Assembly (NCBI RefSeq): GCF_000812875.1
Contig: NZ_JSYK01000002.1
Coordinates: 372,001-436,000, forward strand
From: Kaistella solincola
GTDB lineage: Bacteria; Bacteroidota; Bacteroidia; Flavobacteriales; Weeksellaceae
Direction of reading: 5' to 3'
Length of the DNA stretch: 64,000 bases
Shown here: in pieces, positions 1 through 8,851 of the stretch
Numbering within the stretch: position 1 is the stretch's first letter
How the letters are laid out: every line of letters begins with the position of its first letter
Notes under the pieces: generated by a model
What the model was told of the DNA's origin: nothing
What the model saw: the letters and a program-made list of their open reading frames with translations, nothing else
The model's database searches: none
Translations under genes and position numbers: made by a program

Positions 1-1788
1 CAGGGAACATTTTTCGTCGACGTGCCGGATTTGGCGAGTTCGGCGTCGCAGATTATTATTCAGCGTGGCGTCGGAACTTCGTCGAATGGAGTTTCAGCTT
101 TCGGCGCAAGCGTGAATGTGATTTCGAAAAATCCGGAGGAAAAATTTTATGTGAAATCTGATAATTCTTACGGCTCTTTCAATACTTACAAATATTCCGC
201 GGAAGTTGGCAGCGGCAAATTCTGGAAAAACCGCCTTTCGGTGATGGGCCGTTATACCAAAATCCATTCAGACGGTTATATCGACCGTGCTTTTTCTAAT
301 TTAGATTCCTATAATTTTTCGGGGTTATTTGAGCAAAATAAAACGAAAATTCGATTGCTGGCTTTCGGCGGAAAAGAAAAAACGTATCAGGCATGGAACG
401 GAATCGACAAAAATACCTGGGAAACGACTCCGAAATTTAATTATTCCGGCGCTATTTACGATGAAAACTGGGAAAACATCGTTGGTTTTTACGACAATGA
501 AACCGACAATTACCGCCAAAATCATTACCAGCTTTTGTGGCAGCAAAACTTTAATGAAAACTGGAATTTAGAAACCACTTTCCATTACACTAAAGGCAAA
601 GGATATTATGAAAACTACAAGCAGGACGCGAAGTTTTCAAAATACAATTTACCGAATTTAACTACTGATAATCAAACCGTTAAAAGAACCGATTTCATAC
701 GTAAAAAATGGCTTGACAATAATTTTTACGGTGCAGTTTCTACGCTTTACGGAAAGTTCGATAATTTGGATCTGAATTTTGGACTTGTGGGAAATCAATA
801 CGACGGCAGACATTTTGGCAATGTTACCGGCGTTTATTTTCCGGAAATTAAGGAGCACGAATATTACCGAAATTCTTCGGTGAAAAACGAAGTTGCAGGT
901 TTTGCTAAAGGAATTTTGAAACTGAACCGAGTAGAATTGTACGGCGATTTGCAGCTTAGAAACATAAATTATGACACGAAAATCATACAGCAAGGTGATG
1001 ATGAAGGCGCGGATTTAGATAAAAATTGGCTGTTTTTTAACCCAAAATTTGGAATTAATTATAAGCTCAATTCCGGGAAAATATTCTTTTCCTATGCTCA
1101 CGCGCACCGCGAACCGAACCGCGATGATCTTTTTGCAAACCCGGAAATTCAGGCGGAAAAACTGCACGATTTCGAGGCGGGATTAGAAAAATCTTTCGGC
1201 GCGCTGTCTTTCACCACGAATCTCTATTATATGAATTACGAAAATCAGCTGGTTTTGAATGGTGAAATTAATGACATCGGCGAATTCATCCGCGTGAATT
1301 CTGGGAAAAGTTACCGAATGGGAATTGAAATCGGCGCGCTGGCAAAGCTTTCGGATAAATGGAATCTCGCCGGGAATTTGACGCTAAGCAGAAATGAAAA
1401 CATCGATTTTAAAAATGAAACGGTAAGCGGATTTGAAAATCTCGGAAACACTCCACTTTCCTTTTCACCAAACTTTATGGGAAATGTTTTGCTAAATTAT
1501 TCACCAGGAAAAATGTTCAGCTTATCACTTCAAAATCAATATGTTGGCAAACAATTTCTGGACAACACAAATAATAAAAATTACCGGCTAAACAGCTATT
1601 TTTTGACAGATTTTAATGCGAAATATTCTTTGGATCTAAAACGTACAGAAGTTGATTTTAAACTTTTGGTGAATAATATTTTCAACCAGAAATATGTGAA
1701 CAACGGCTTTGTGTATGACGGAGCGCCGTATTATTTCGCGCAAGCGGGCACGAATTTCATGTTCGGTATGTCCTTCAAGTTAAAGTAA
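1..1788 (+). CDS. TonB-dependent receptor, 5' end outside window
   Basis: Outer-membrane receptor that takes up a ligand with energy from TonB-ExbB-ExbD. The frame is open at base 1, so the signal peptide, TonB box and most of the plug lie outside; about 595 codons remain. The first visible residues (RGVGTSSNG, then FGASVNVIS) are the end of a plug domain. The rest is a beta-barrel rich in alternating aromatic residues, with the NPEIQAEKLHDFEAGLEKSF-type strand usual in these receptors and a hydrophobic last strand ending in FKLK. The in-frame GTG at 22 is inside the plug and is not the start. The substrate cannot be read from this part. A terminator hairpin follows. Confidence 0.88.
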   Translation, partial: QGTFFVDVPDLASSASQIIIQRGVGTSSNGVSAFGASVNVISKNPEEKFYVKSDNSYGSFNTYKYSAEVGSGKFWKNRLSVMGRYTKIHSDGYIDRAFSNLDSYNFSGLFEQNKTKIRLLAFGGKEKTYQAWNGIDKNTWETTPKFNYSGAIYDENWENIVGFYDNETDNYRQNHYQLLWQQNFNENWNLETTFHYTKGKGYYENYKQDAKFSKYNLPNLTTDNQTVKRTDFIRKKWLDNNFYGAVSTLYGKFDNLDLNFGLVGNQYDGRHFGNVTGVYFPEIKEHEYYRNSSVKNEVAGFAKGILKLNRVELYGDLQLRNINYDTKIIQQGDDEGADLDKNWLFFNPKFGINYKLNSGKIFFSYAHAHREPNRDDLFANPEIQAEKLHDFEAGLEKSFGALSFTTNLYYMNYENQLVLNGEINDIGEFIRVNSGKSYRMGIEIGALAKLSDKWNLAGNLTLSRNENIDFKNETVSGFENLGNTPLSFSPNFMGNVLLNYSPGKMFSLSLQNQYVGKQFLDNTNNKNYRLNSYFLTDFNAKYSLDLKRTEVDFKLLVNNIFNQKYVNNGFVYDGAPYYFAQAGTNFMFGMSFKLK

Positions 1789-1830
1789 ATACCAAAACGC
1801 AATTGCTGAAAGATAATTTTTTCGGTGCTA

Positions 1831-1858
1831 AAGACCGCCTTTTTCGCGGTTTTTTTTA
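1831..1858 (+). terminator. Rho-independent terminator after TonB receptor
   Basis: A short ACCGC/GCGGT stem with a pyrimidine loop is followed by a run of eight T. It ends the receptor transcript before the next start at 1898. Confidence 0.6.
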
Positions 1859-1897
1859 TTTGCATTACATTGTTCAAAAAACATAAATTTGCCCGAT

Positions 1898-2656
1898 ATG
1901 AATTTTTCCCAGCTTCTTCTCGAATTTTTAAAGAAAAACGGCAGCGTTTCTCTTGCGGGTTTCGGTACGTTTTTTCTGCAAACAATCAATGCAGCTCTCG
2001 ATGAAGAGGGAAAAAACCTTTTGCCACCAGGAACTGAAATTGGCTTTGATGCTTCAAAAAACGAAAATCCGGAAAAATTCATCCGTTTTTTAGCAGCTGA
2101 AAAAAACAGCAGTGAAAGTGCTGCGGAAGAAGAAATTTCGAAGCAAGTTGTCTATTGGAATTCTGCATTGGAAAAAAATGAAACGCTGCAAATTGAAAAC
2201 ATCGGAACATTTTATCTCGCAGACAGCAAATTGATTTTTTACGGAAACCGGCTGGAAAATCTTTCACCGGCTTTTTTCGGTTTGGAAGAAATCAATATTT
2301 ATGAAATAAAAAAAGGCTTCAGAAGCGGCAAGAAACCATACGCGTTCGTGAGAACAATTGCGTGGCTTTTACCTTTAATACTGATCGTTTCGGGACTTAC
2401 ATATATGGGAATTCAAAAACCCGACATGATTTTCGGTAAAAAATCTGATCTCACCAATCCGCCAAAAAAGGACGTTTTAACCGTTAAAAAAAATACACCG
2501 AAAGTCGATTCGCTTGCACCGGTTTTGGTACAAGATTCAACTTTAGCAGATTCCACAAACACAATTGTTGCGCCCGTAAAACCGGCAAAAAAGTGGACTT
2601 CGAAATCAAACAAAAACTCTAAATGGAAAAAATCAAAAAAGCGTCAGAATCGTTAA
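1898..2656 (+). CDS. Membrane-anchored HU-like (CCDC81-type) domain protein
   Basis: Protein of 252 residues. Residues about 1-70 and 75-140 look like two copies of the CCDC81-type prokaryotic HU domain (GFGTFF near residue 21, IGTFYL near residue 102). A single hydrophobic helix at about 153-172 follows, then a Pro/Lys/Thr-rich tail of about 80 residues. Related flavobacterial proteins end in a peptidoglycan-binding SPOR domain; here the tail is short and very basic (SKWKKSKKRQNR) and no SPOR fold is visible. The ATG at 1898 is preferred over the in-frame TTG at 1889. The last 34 bases overlap the next gene. DNA binding is inferred from the family only. Confidence 0.75.
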   Translation: MNFSQLLLEFLKKNGSVSLAGFGTFFLQTINAALDEEGKNLLPPGTEIGFDASKNENPEKFIRFLAAEKNSSESAAEEEISKQVVYWNSALEKNETLQIENIGTFYLADSKLIFYGNRLENLSPAFFGLEEINIYEIKKGFRSGKKPYAFVRTIAWLLPLILIVSGLTYMGIQKPDMIFGKKSDLTNPPKKDVLTVKKNTPKVDSLAPVLVQDSTLADSTNTIVAPVKPAKKWTSKSNKNSKWKKSKKRQNR

Positions 2657-3141
2657 CGGTCATGACCAATATCGTTTTGCCGAATGAAACCAACTCTTTA
2701 AGAAATTTATTCGGTGGTGAACTTCTGGCAAAAATGGACCGTTGCGCGTCGATCTCCGCCGCGCGACACTGCGAAAGACGCGTGGTTACGGCTTCTGTAA
2801 ATCACGTTTCTTTTGATTATCCGATTCCCGAAGGCGGAATCGTGGTGTTAGAATCCAAGGTTTCGCGTGCTTTTTCCACTTCCATGGAGATTTATGTGGA
2901 TGTTTGGTTGGATGATCCGATTAATCAGAAAAAGATTCATACCAATTCCGGTATTTATACTTTTGTTGCGGTAGACGAATTTAACCGTCCGATTCCGATC
3001 CCAAAGATGGAGCCGGAAACTGAAATTGAAGTGGAAAGATTTAATGCTGCATTGCGTAGAAAAGAACTTTCCCTGATTCTCTCCGGCCGAATGAAGGCTG
3101 CTGATTCAATAGAATTAAAAAAACTTTTCGCTTCAAATTAA
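2623..3141 (+). CDS. Acyl-CoA thioesterase, hotdog fold (YciA/YkhA type)
   Basis: A 172-residue single hotdog-domain protein that would hydrolyse acyl-CoA to free acid and CoA in the cytoplasm. The N-terminal half has the family pattern (N-LFGGELLAKMD, then the central helix), followed by VTASVNHVSFDYPI and the strand EGGIVVLESKVSRAF. Length is normal for the YkhA/YciA group. The ATG at 2623 lies inside the previous gene; a second ATG at 2662 would remove the overlap, but the extra residues look in register with the family. The exact acyl substrate is unknown. Confidence 0.88.
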   Translation: MEKIKKASESLTVMTNIVLPNETNSLRNLFGGELLAKMDRCASISAARHCERRVVTASVNHVSFDYPIPEGGIVVLESKVSRAFSTSMEIYVDVWLDDPINQKKIHTNSGIYTFVAVDEFNRPIPIPKMEPETEIEVERFNAALRRKELSLILSGRMKAADSIELKKLFASN

Positions 3142-3150
3142 AATCTCCGC

Positions 3151-4086
3151 ATGAAAATCCTGCTTTTAGATAAAAACCATCCACTGATTACCGAACAGCT
3201 TTTCAAAAATGGTTTTGTTCTGGAAGAAGATTTTACCTCAACTTACGACGAAGTTCGAGCAAAAATTTCGGGCTACGACGGCATTATTATCCGCAGCAGA
3301 ATTCCGCTGGACGCCAATATTTTAAAGCACGCGACCAAACTCAAATTTATTGCGAGAGTTGGCGCCGGAATGGAAAATATTGACGTTGATTTTGCCCAAA
3401 AAAATAATATTGCACTAATCAGTTCACCCGAAGGAAACCGCGACGCCGTTGCTGAACAGGTTCTGGGAATGCTGCTGGTTTTAATGAACCGATTATTTAT
3501 CGCTTCAGAAGAGGTAAAAAACGGAATCTGGAAGCGCGAAGAAAACCGTGGTGAAGAATTACTTGGCAAAACCGTAGGCCTTCTGGGTTACGGCAACATG
3601 GGAAAAGCTGTAGCCCAAAGACTTTCGGGTTTTGGTTGCAAGGTGATTTTTTATGATATATTGCCAAATATCGGCGATGAATTTGCAACGCAGGTAAGTT
3701 TGGAAGAATTACAAAATGAAGCGGACATCATCAGCCTTCACCTACCGATTACAGAAAAGACGCATTATATAATTGATGAAAATTTTATTAAAAAAGTCCG
3801 AAAAAATTTCTACCTCGTCAATACCGCGCGCGGGAAAAATGTAAAAACTAAAGATTTAGTTTCGGCTATAAAATCAGGGAAGATAAAAGGCGCCGCGCTG
3901 GATGTTCTGGAATTTGAAAAGTCATCATTTGAAAATCTGGAATCTCAAAATCCGGACTTAGAATTCGTGCTTCACTCCGAAAAAGTTTTGCTTACACCGC
4001 ATATTGCCGGCTGGACCATAGAAAGCAAAGAAAAACTTGCGCAGGTAATTGTTGACAAAATCTTAGCGCAGTTTCCGCGACCTTAA
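3151..4086 (+). CDS. D-2-hydroxyacid dehydrogenase (SerA-like, no ACT domain)
   Basis: NAD-dependent dehydrogenase of 311 residues in the D-2-hydroxyacid family. The Rossmann signature G146-Y-G148-N-M-G151 and the catalytic set R227 (NTARG), E254 (DVLE) and H284 (TPHIAG) are all present, so it should be active. The C-terminal ACT domain of regulated phosphoglycerate dehydrogenases is missing. It could be a short 3-phosphoglycerate dehydrogenase or act on another 2-hydroxy/2-keto acid; no serC or serB neighbour is present to decide. It starts 9 bases after the thioesterase and is probably cotranscribed with it. Confidence 0.85.
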   Translation: MKILLLDKNHPLITEQLFKNGFVLEEDFTSTYDEVRAKISGYDGIIIRSRIPLDANILKHATKLKFIARVGAGMENIDVDFAQKNNIALISSPEGNRDAVAEQVLGMLLVLMNRLFIASEEVKNGIWKREENRGEELLGKTVGLLGYGNMGKAVAQRLSGFGCKVIFYDILPNIGDEFATQVSLEELQNEADIISLHLPITEKTHYIIDENFIKKVRKNFYLVNTARGKNVKTKDLVSAIKSGKIKGAALDVLEFEKSSFENLESQNPDLEFVLHSEKVLLTPHIAGWTIESKEKLAQVIVDKILAQFPRP

Positions 4087-4169
4087 CAAATGTTTATGAT
4101 TTCGGTCTTAAGCAATTTTGGTAAAATCTCTTATCTTGCGGTGATTTTTTAAAGCAAAATCCTTTTTTA

Positions 4170-5429
4170 ATGAAATTTTTCCGCCTTTTTTTCTGTTTTT
4201 TTCTTTTTTCTACCGTCGTAATTTCCTGTAATAAAGAAGGTTCAGATTCTCAAACTCAAGAAACTTCCCTGCCGAACTTCGGAAACGTAGAGCTGGACAA
4301 CATTTTCGAAGGAAAAGACAATAAGCTTGCGAATAAAGATTCTGTCGTCGCGGTTCTGGACCTATACTACAAAAAAGTGTGGGAAGACGGTGATTTATGG
4401 GGCGGTTTTTTGGTGGCAAAAGGCGATGAAATTCTGTACGAAGGTTACCGCGGATTTGCACAGGCCAATAATACAGAACCAATTAATGATACAGTTGCCC
4501 TGCACGTTGCTTCGGTTTCTAAAACATTGACCGCAATGGCGGCGCTGAAGTTGGTGGAAGCCGGAAAAATTAAGCTGCAGGATCCACTAACCAAATTCTT
4601 CCCGGGTTTTCCCTATCCAAAAGTAACGGTTTTCACTTTGCTGAGCCAGCGCAGTGGACTCCCGAAATACGAGTATTTCATTGACAAAATTCAGCCTGCG
4701 CCAGCGGAAATGTCGAAAGAATATCTTACAAATCAGGATATTTTAAATATGTTGGTGAAGTATAAACCGGAGCTCGCGCGCGATACCGATACCGGTTTCA
4801 TGTATTGTAACACCAATTTCGCACTGCTCGCGCTTCTGATTGAAAAAGTCACCCAAACTCCGTTTCCGCAGGCAATGGACGAAATGATTTTTGAACCGTT
4901 AAAAATGGATCATTCCTATGTTTTAAAGGAAAAGTATATGGATAAAGCGGCCAAATCTTTCTACCAACGCGGCCCGAGAGTATATCCCTATGACCGGCTT
5001 GATTTGATCTACGGTGATAAAAATGTGTACACCACGCCGCGCGACTTGCTAAATTTCTCAAAAGCCTTATTTGCGAAAAATTTCCTTCGACCGGATTTAA
5101 AAGATCTGATTTTTGAGCCGTACAGCAACGAAAGACCTGGCGTAAACAATTACGGTTTGGGATTCCGCATGAAAGTTTTCAATGAAGACGAAAAACTTAC
5201 TTACCATAACGGTTGGTGGCACGGTACGAACTCGGTTTTCGGACATTTATTGAAGTCCCAGGTTACGATTATCGCCATTGGTAATAAATATTCGAGCAAA
5301 GTTTATACAGCGTTGGCGCTTTCAGGACTTTTTGAAAATTTCCCGTTTGAAAAGGCAAAAATTCAAAAAGAAATAAATGAGACCGACACTACCGCGGAAA
5401 AACTGAGCAACGCGGTGTACAGTGAATAA
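4170..5429 (+). CDS. Serine hydrolase lipoprotein, class C beta-lactamase fold
   Basis: Exported lipoprotein of 419 residues with a signal peptide and lipobox ending at C20 (VVISC). The penicillin-recognising fold motifs are all readable: S115-V-S-K118 (nucleophile and general base), Y212-C-N214, and H346-N-G348 in place of KTG. This fits the esterase/DD-peptidase-like family PF00144 rather than a resistance enzyme. It probably acts at the periplasmic side or surface. The next lipoprotein gene starts 28 bases after its stop, so the two are likely one transcript. The natural substrate is not known. Confidence 0.88.
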   Translation: MKFFRLFFCFFLFSTVVISCNKEGSDSQTQETSLPNFGNVELDNIFEGKDNKLANKDSVVAVLDLYYKKVWEDGDLWGGFLVAKGDEILYEGYRGFAQANNTEPINDTVALHVASVSKTLTAMAALKLVEAGKIKLQDPLTKFFPGFPYPKVTVFTLLSQRSGLPKYEYFIDKIQPAPAEMSKEYLTNQDILNMLVKYKPELARDTDTGFMYCNTNFALLALLIEKVTQTPFPQAMDEMIFEPLKMDHSYVLKEKYMDKAAKSFYQRGPRVYPYDRLDLIYGDKNVYTTPRDLLNFSKALFAKNFLRPDLKDLIFEPYSNERPGVNNYGLGFRMKVFNEDEKLTYHNGWWHGTNSVFGHLLKSQVTIIAIGNKYSSKVYTALALSGLFENFPFEKAKIQKEINETDTTAEKLSNAVYSE

Positions 5430-5457
5430 ATTTAGTAATTTTGCAGAAATCCGTTAC

Positions 5458-7134
5458 ATGAAAAGATTTCTCTTTCTCTTACTTTTTGGTTTTCTTTTCA
5501 CGTCGTGTGCCCGCGTGGGTTCGCCCGTTGGTGGTTCTCGGGACAGCATTCCGCCACAGGTAATCGGGAGTAATATTGACAGTCCGCGCACCAATGTATC
5601 GCGCAACATCAAAGAACTGCGCATTGATTTCGATGAATACATCAATTTAAAAGAAATCAGCCGCCAGCTTATTATTTCTCCACCGATTAAAAAAATTAGC
5701 AAAATTTTACCTTCCGGTATCGCGAATAAATTTCTGCTGATTAAATGGGACGATACTTTACAGGAAAATACCACGTATAATTTCAATTTCGGAAATGCTA
5801 TTGTAGATAATAACGAGGGAAACGCGCTCGGATATTACAATTTTGCCTTTTCTACCGGCGAAAAAATCGACAGTTTGTTCATCAGCGGAGATGTAAAAAA
5901 ACTTTTAACCGACACCGAAAAAGGTGGTGAATCGAAAAATATTGTGGTCGGATTGTATCAGCAAAAAGATTCGATGGATTTCCGCCAAAAACCCTATTAC
6001 ATCACAATGGCGGATCCGGACGGCTATTTTGAACTGAATTATCTGGCACCAGGAAAATATAGAGTTTTAACCTTCGAAGACAGCAACGCGAATTCCGTGT
6101 ACGATCCGGGGAAAGAGCAGGTCGGTTTTTTGGCTGAGAATGTTAATCTGGACAAAAGCATTTCCGGGCTGCAGCTGAGTTTGGTTCCTTCCCAGAAAAG
6201 CAACAAATATTTGGAAATGAATGAAGTTCCGGGCGGAATTTTGATGACTTTTGAAGGAAATCCGGAAAAAGTGGAAGTTTTATCTCTCGATGAAAAGCTG
6301 AAAGATTATAAAATAACGCACGCGCCAAAATCCGATTCGGTTTTTGTCTGGTTTAATGCAAAACAGCAAAATATCGGAATTGAAAGCAATGAAAATTTAA
6401 AATTCAGCTACGACAACGGAATTAAGCAGGACACCGTTTCAGTTTTTTACCGGTACAACACGAAAAATGAAATGTTGCTGACCAACGCGCGCGGAAATCT
6501 TTTACCGCCGCAAAAAGATTTCGTCATCCGCAGCAATTATTATATCGATAAAATTTCTCCTGAAAAATGGACTTTATCTTCGGACAGCATTCAGCAAAAT
6601 TTTACCGCTGAAATAGCGAAAGAAAATCCGTTTGAAATTCATGTAAAATCAGATTTCAGCGAAGGAAAAAAATATTCGCTCACCATTCCGAAAGAAACCG
6701 TTTCGTCGTTTTACGAAAGCGTAGCAAAATCATATCGTTTTGATTTTGAATCGGATAAAACCGAAAACTACGGTTCATTTTCATTAACGCTCGTAAATAT
6801 GCCGGTGAAAAAATTCTGGACACAACTTATAAGTGCAAATGGCGAAGTAGCTTATTCAAAATACGGAACAGATTCAAATATCAATTTTTCGGGCTTAAAA
6901 CCGGAAAAATATCAGCTTCGGATTTTGGTTGACGAAAATGAAAACGGCGTTTGGGACAGAGCAAATTTTGCTGAAAATATTTTCGCAGAACCTGTTTATA
7001 CTTTCGAAAAAGCTGTAGAAATCCGGCCACTTTGGGAAATAAAAGAAACCTGGACGTTGCCGACAAACAGCGAAACATCAACTTCAGAAATTCCGGAAAA
7101 AATGCCCGAAAAGCCGGTAATAAATAAACCATGA
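5458..7134 (+). CDS. Ig-like (Big_5) domain lipoprotein
   Basis: Lipoprotein of 558 residues. The signal peptide MKRFLFLLLFG ends in a lipobox at C17 (FLFTSC). Next comes a Big_5-type Ig-like domain at about residues 30-130 (PPQVIGS, LRIDFDEYINL, FNFGNAIVDNNEGNAL), then further beta-rich repeats with LAPGKYRVLTFEDSNANSVY and LVDENENGVWD patterns. Such proteins are common in Flavobacteriia and are thought to sit on the cell surface; the function is unknown. The ATG at 5458 is chosen because the longer frame from GTG 5422 would put 12 residues before the signal peptide. It overlaps the next gene by 4 bases. Confidence 0.82.
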   Translation: MKRFLFLLLFGFLFTSCARVGSPVGGSRDSIPPQVIGSNIDSPRTNVSRNIKELRIDFDEYINLKEISRQLIISPPIKKISKILPSGIANKFLLIKWDDTLQENTTYNFNFGNAIVDNNEGNALGYYNFAFSTGEKIDSLFISGDVKKLLTDTEKGGESKNIVVGLYQQKDSMDFRQKPYYITMADPDGYFELNYLAPGKYRVLTFEDSNANSVYDPGKEQVGFLAENVNLDKSISGLQLSLVPSQKSNKYLEMNEVPGGILMTFEGNPEKVEVLSLDEKLKDYKITHAPKSDSVFVWFNAKQQNIGIESNENLKFSYDNGIKQDTVSVFYRYNTKNEMLLTNARGNLLPPQKDFVIRSNYYIDKISPEKWTLSSDSIQQNFTAEIAKENPFEIHVKSDFSEGKKYSLTIPKETVSSFYESVAKSYRFDFESDKTENYGSFSLTLVNMPVKKFWTQLISANGEVAYSKYGTDSNINFSGLKPEKYQLRILVDENENGVWDRANFAENIFAEPVYTFEKAVEIRPLWEIKETWTLPTNSETSTSEIPEKMPEKPVINKP

Positions 7135-7589
7135 AAGTTTTCCTCAACATTATTTATTGGTTTTTAATTGTAATCGCGCTGATACAGTTTATTCCGGTAA
7201 ACCGCGTAAATAAACCTGTAGATGCGAAAGCTGATTTTGTTAAAATTTACAATACGCCAAAAAACGTGACGCAAATCTTAAAAAAAGCTTGCTACAACTG
7301 TCATTCCAACGAAACGGTTTATCCGGATTACGCGTACGTCGCGCCAATTTCGTGGTCGATTAAACATCACGTAAACGAAGGCCGCGAACATTTAAACCTT
7401 TCAGAATGGGGAAACATCAATAAAGATTTGAAAAAAGATATGCTTGAAAATTCGGTTCATTCGGTGAAAGGTTACACCATGCCGATGCCGGGATACATTT
7501 CAAAACATCCGGAAGCCAACCTTACAAAAGCTGAGCGCACTTTGGTTGCAAACTATTTTGAGCAGATTTTAAAAACAAAAAACTATTAA
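7131..7589 (+). CDS. Haem-binding domain protein (single c-type haem)
   Basis: A 152-residue protein with one N-terminal membrane helix (IIYWFLIVIALIQFI) and a periplasmic haem-binding domain. The haem attachment site is C54-Y-N-C57-H58; downstream KGYTMPMPGY could supply an axial methionine. It resembles the PF14376 haem-binding family of Bacteroidota. Its ATG overlaps the stop of the lipoprotein gene (ATGA), so translation is probably coupled. The redox partner is unknown. Confidence 0.85.
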   Translation: MKVFLNIIYWFLIVIALIQFIPVNRVNKPVDAKADFVKIYNTPKNVTQILKKACYNCHSNETVYPDYAYVAPISWSIKHHVNEGREHLNLSEWGNINKDLKKDMLENSVHSVKGYTMPMPGYISKHPEANLTKAERTLVANYFEQILKTKNY

Positions 7590-7622
7590 TCTTTAAAAGA
7601 AAAATAGTTTTTAAGTAAATTT

Positions 7623-7650
7623 ATTTGCCGCTAAAAGCGGCAAATTTTTC
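7623..7650. terminator. Bidirectional terminator hairpin
   Basis: A perfect 9-bp stem ATTTGCCGC/GCGGCAAAT with loop TAAAA, flanked by A- and T-rich runs, sits between the convergent genes ending at 7589 and 7668. Confidence 0.75.
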
Positions 7651-7667
7651 GTTTTTATTAAACTGAA

Positions 7668-7997
7668 TTATCCGCGTGTTATTTTCGGTCTTGAGAAGAT
7701 CGACATTAAAACACCGCCAAATAATCCGATGGTTTTAATAACCGCAACCTGAGAATCCGGACGCATAAAAGCGCCTACAATACAAAGTCCCGCGGCGATA
7801 TACATCGGATAAATTAAATTTTTATTGGTTAAAGTGGGCGCCTGAAGGACAAAACTTGCCCCGATCAGCACGTAAAATAGCCGGTGGTACAGAAAATCAT
7901 TGACGTTCTGCGGAAAAAGGTTGAAAAACCCAATGACGATACAGATTAACGCACCGATTGATAAAATACCCTGCAGGGTTGTAGTGTTCATGTTCAT
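7668..7997 (-). CDS. Small conserved membrane protein, unknown
   Basis: I do not recognise a family. The 109-residue product has about four hydrophobic segments (near residues 8-27, 40-55, 63-80 and 88-103) with short loops and no conserved metal ligands or catalytic motifs. Its start overlaps the last base of panB on the same strand, so it is translated from the panB transcript. Nothing visible links it to pantothenate synthesis. Confidence 0.72.
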   Translation of the reverse strand: MNMNTTTLQGILSIGALICIVIGFFNLFPQNVNDFLYHRLFYVLIGASFVLQAPTLTNKNLIYPMYIAAGLCIVGAFMRPDSQVAVIKTIGLFGGVLMSIFSRPKITRG

Positions 7998-8812
7998 TAG
8001 TAACTTTCGTTTTGGTTAGGGAAATCTCCGGTTTTCACATCTTTTACAAAGCTGGAGACTGCGCCTGTAATTTCGGTATATAAATCGAGATATCGGCGGA
8101 GGAATTTGGGTGAAAAACCTTTGTTCATGCCGACCATATCGTGGTAAACGAGAACCTGACCGTCGCAGCCCGCGCCAGCGCCAATTCCGATGGTTGGAAT
8201 TGAAATGCTGTCTGAAACTTTTTGGGCCAAATCAGCCGGAATTTTTTCCAAAACCAAGGCGAAGCAACCCAATTCTTCAAGCAATTTCGCATCATTGATG
8301 AGCTTTTCTGCTTCTTCATCTTCTTTCGCGCGAACTTTGTAAGTCCCGAATTGGTAAATGGATTGCGGCGTTAAACCGAGATGTCCCATCACGGGAATTC
8401 CAGCGTTTACGATTTTTGAAATTTCCTGTTCGATTTCTTTGCCGCCTTCAATTTTGACGGCGTGTGCGCCACCTTCTTTCATCATTCTTACGGCAGATTC
8501 CAACGCTTTTTCGGGATTACTTTGATAACTTCCAAAAGGTAAATCAGCAACAATTAAAGCGCGCTCAATTCCGCGCGTAACACATTGCGTATGATAAATC
8601 ATTTGGTCCAGCGTAATGGGCAAAGTGGTTTCGTGACCTGCCATTACATTGGCTGCGGAATCACCAATCAAAACCGCATCTACGCCACCCGCGTCCACCA
8701 TTTTCGCGGTGGTAAAATCGTACGCGGTAAGCATGCTGATTTTTTCTTTGTCGAATTTCATTTTTCGCAAAGTTTCAGTGGTGATTTTTCTTATTTCTGA
8801 GTGTACAGACAT
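7997..8812 (-). CDS. panB: 3-methyl-2-oxobutanoate hydroxymethyltransferase
   Basis: First committed step of pantothenate (CoA precursor) synthesis: transfers a hydroxymethyl group from methylene-tetrahydrofolate to 2-oxoisovalerate. The 271-residue TIM-barrel protein has the family signatures LIGDSAANVMAGHETT (metal and substrate site), AHAVKIEGG, VMGHLGLTPQ and IGIGAGAGCDGQVLV. Length is normal. The ATG at 8812 begins MSVHSEIRKITTETLRKMK, as in homologues. panC and panD are not adjacent. Confidence 0.95.
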   Translation of the reverse strand: MSVHSEIRKITTETLRKMKFDKEKISMLTAYDFTTAKMVDAGGVDAVLIGDSAANVMAGHETTLPITLDQMIYHTQCVTRGIERALIVADLPFGSYQSNPEKALESAVRMMKEGGAHAVKIEGGKEIEQEISKIVNAGIPVMGHLGLTPQSIYQFGTYKVRAKEDEEAEKLINDAKLLEELGCFALVLEKIPADLAQKVSDSISIPTIGIGAGAGCDGQVLVYHDMVGMNKGFSPKFLRRYLDLYTEITGAVSSFVKDVKTGDFPNQNESY

Positions 8813-8851
8813 AATTTTCGTAATTGCAGGTTGAGTAACTTGCTGTAGTTT

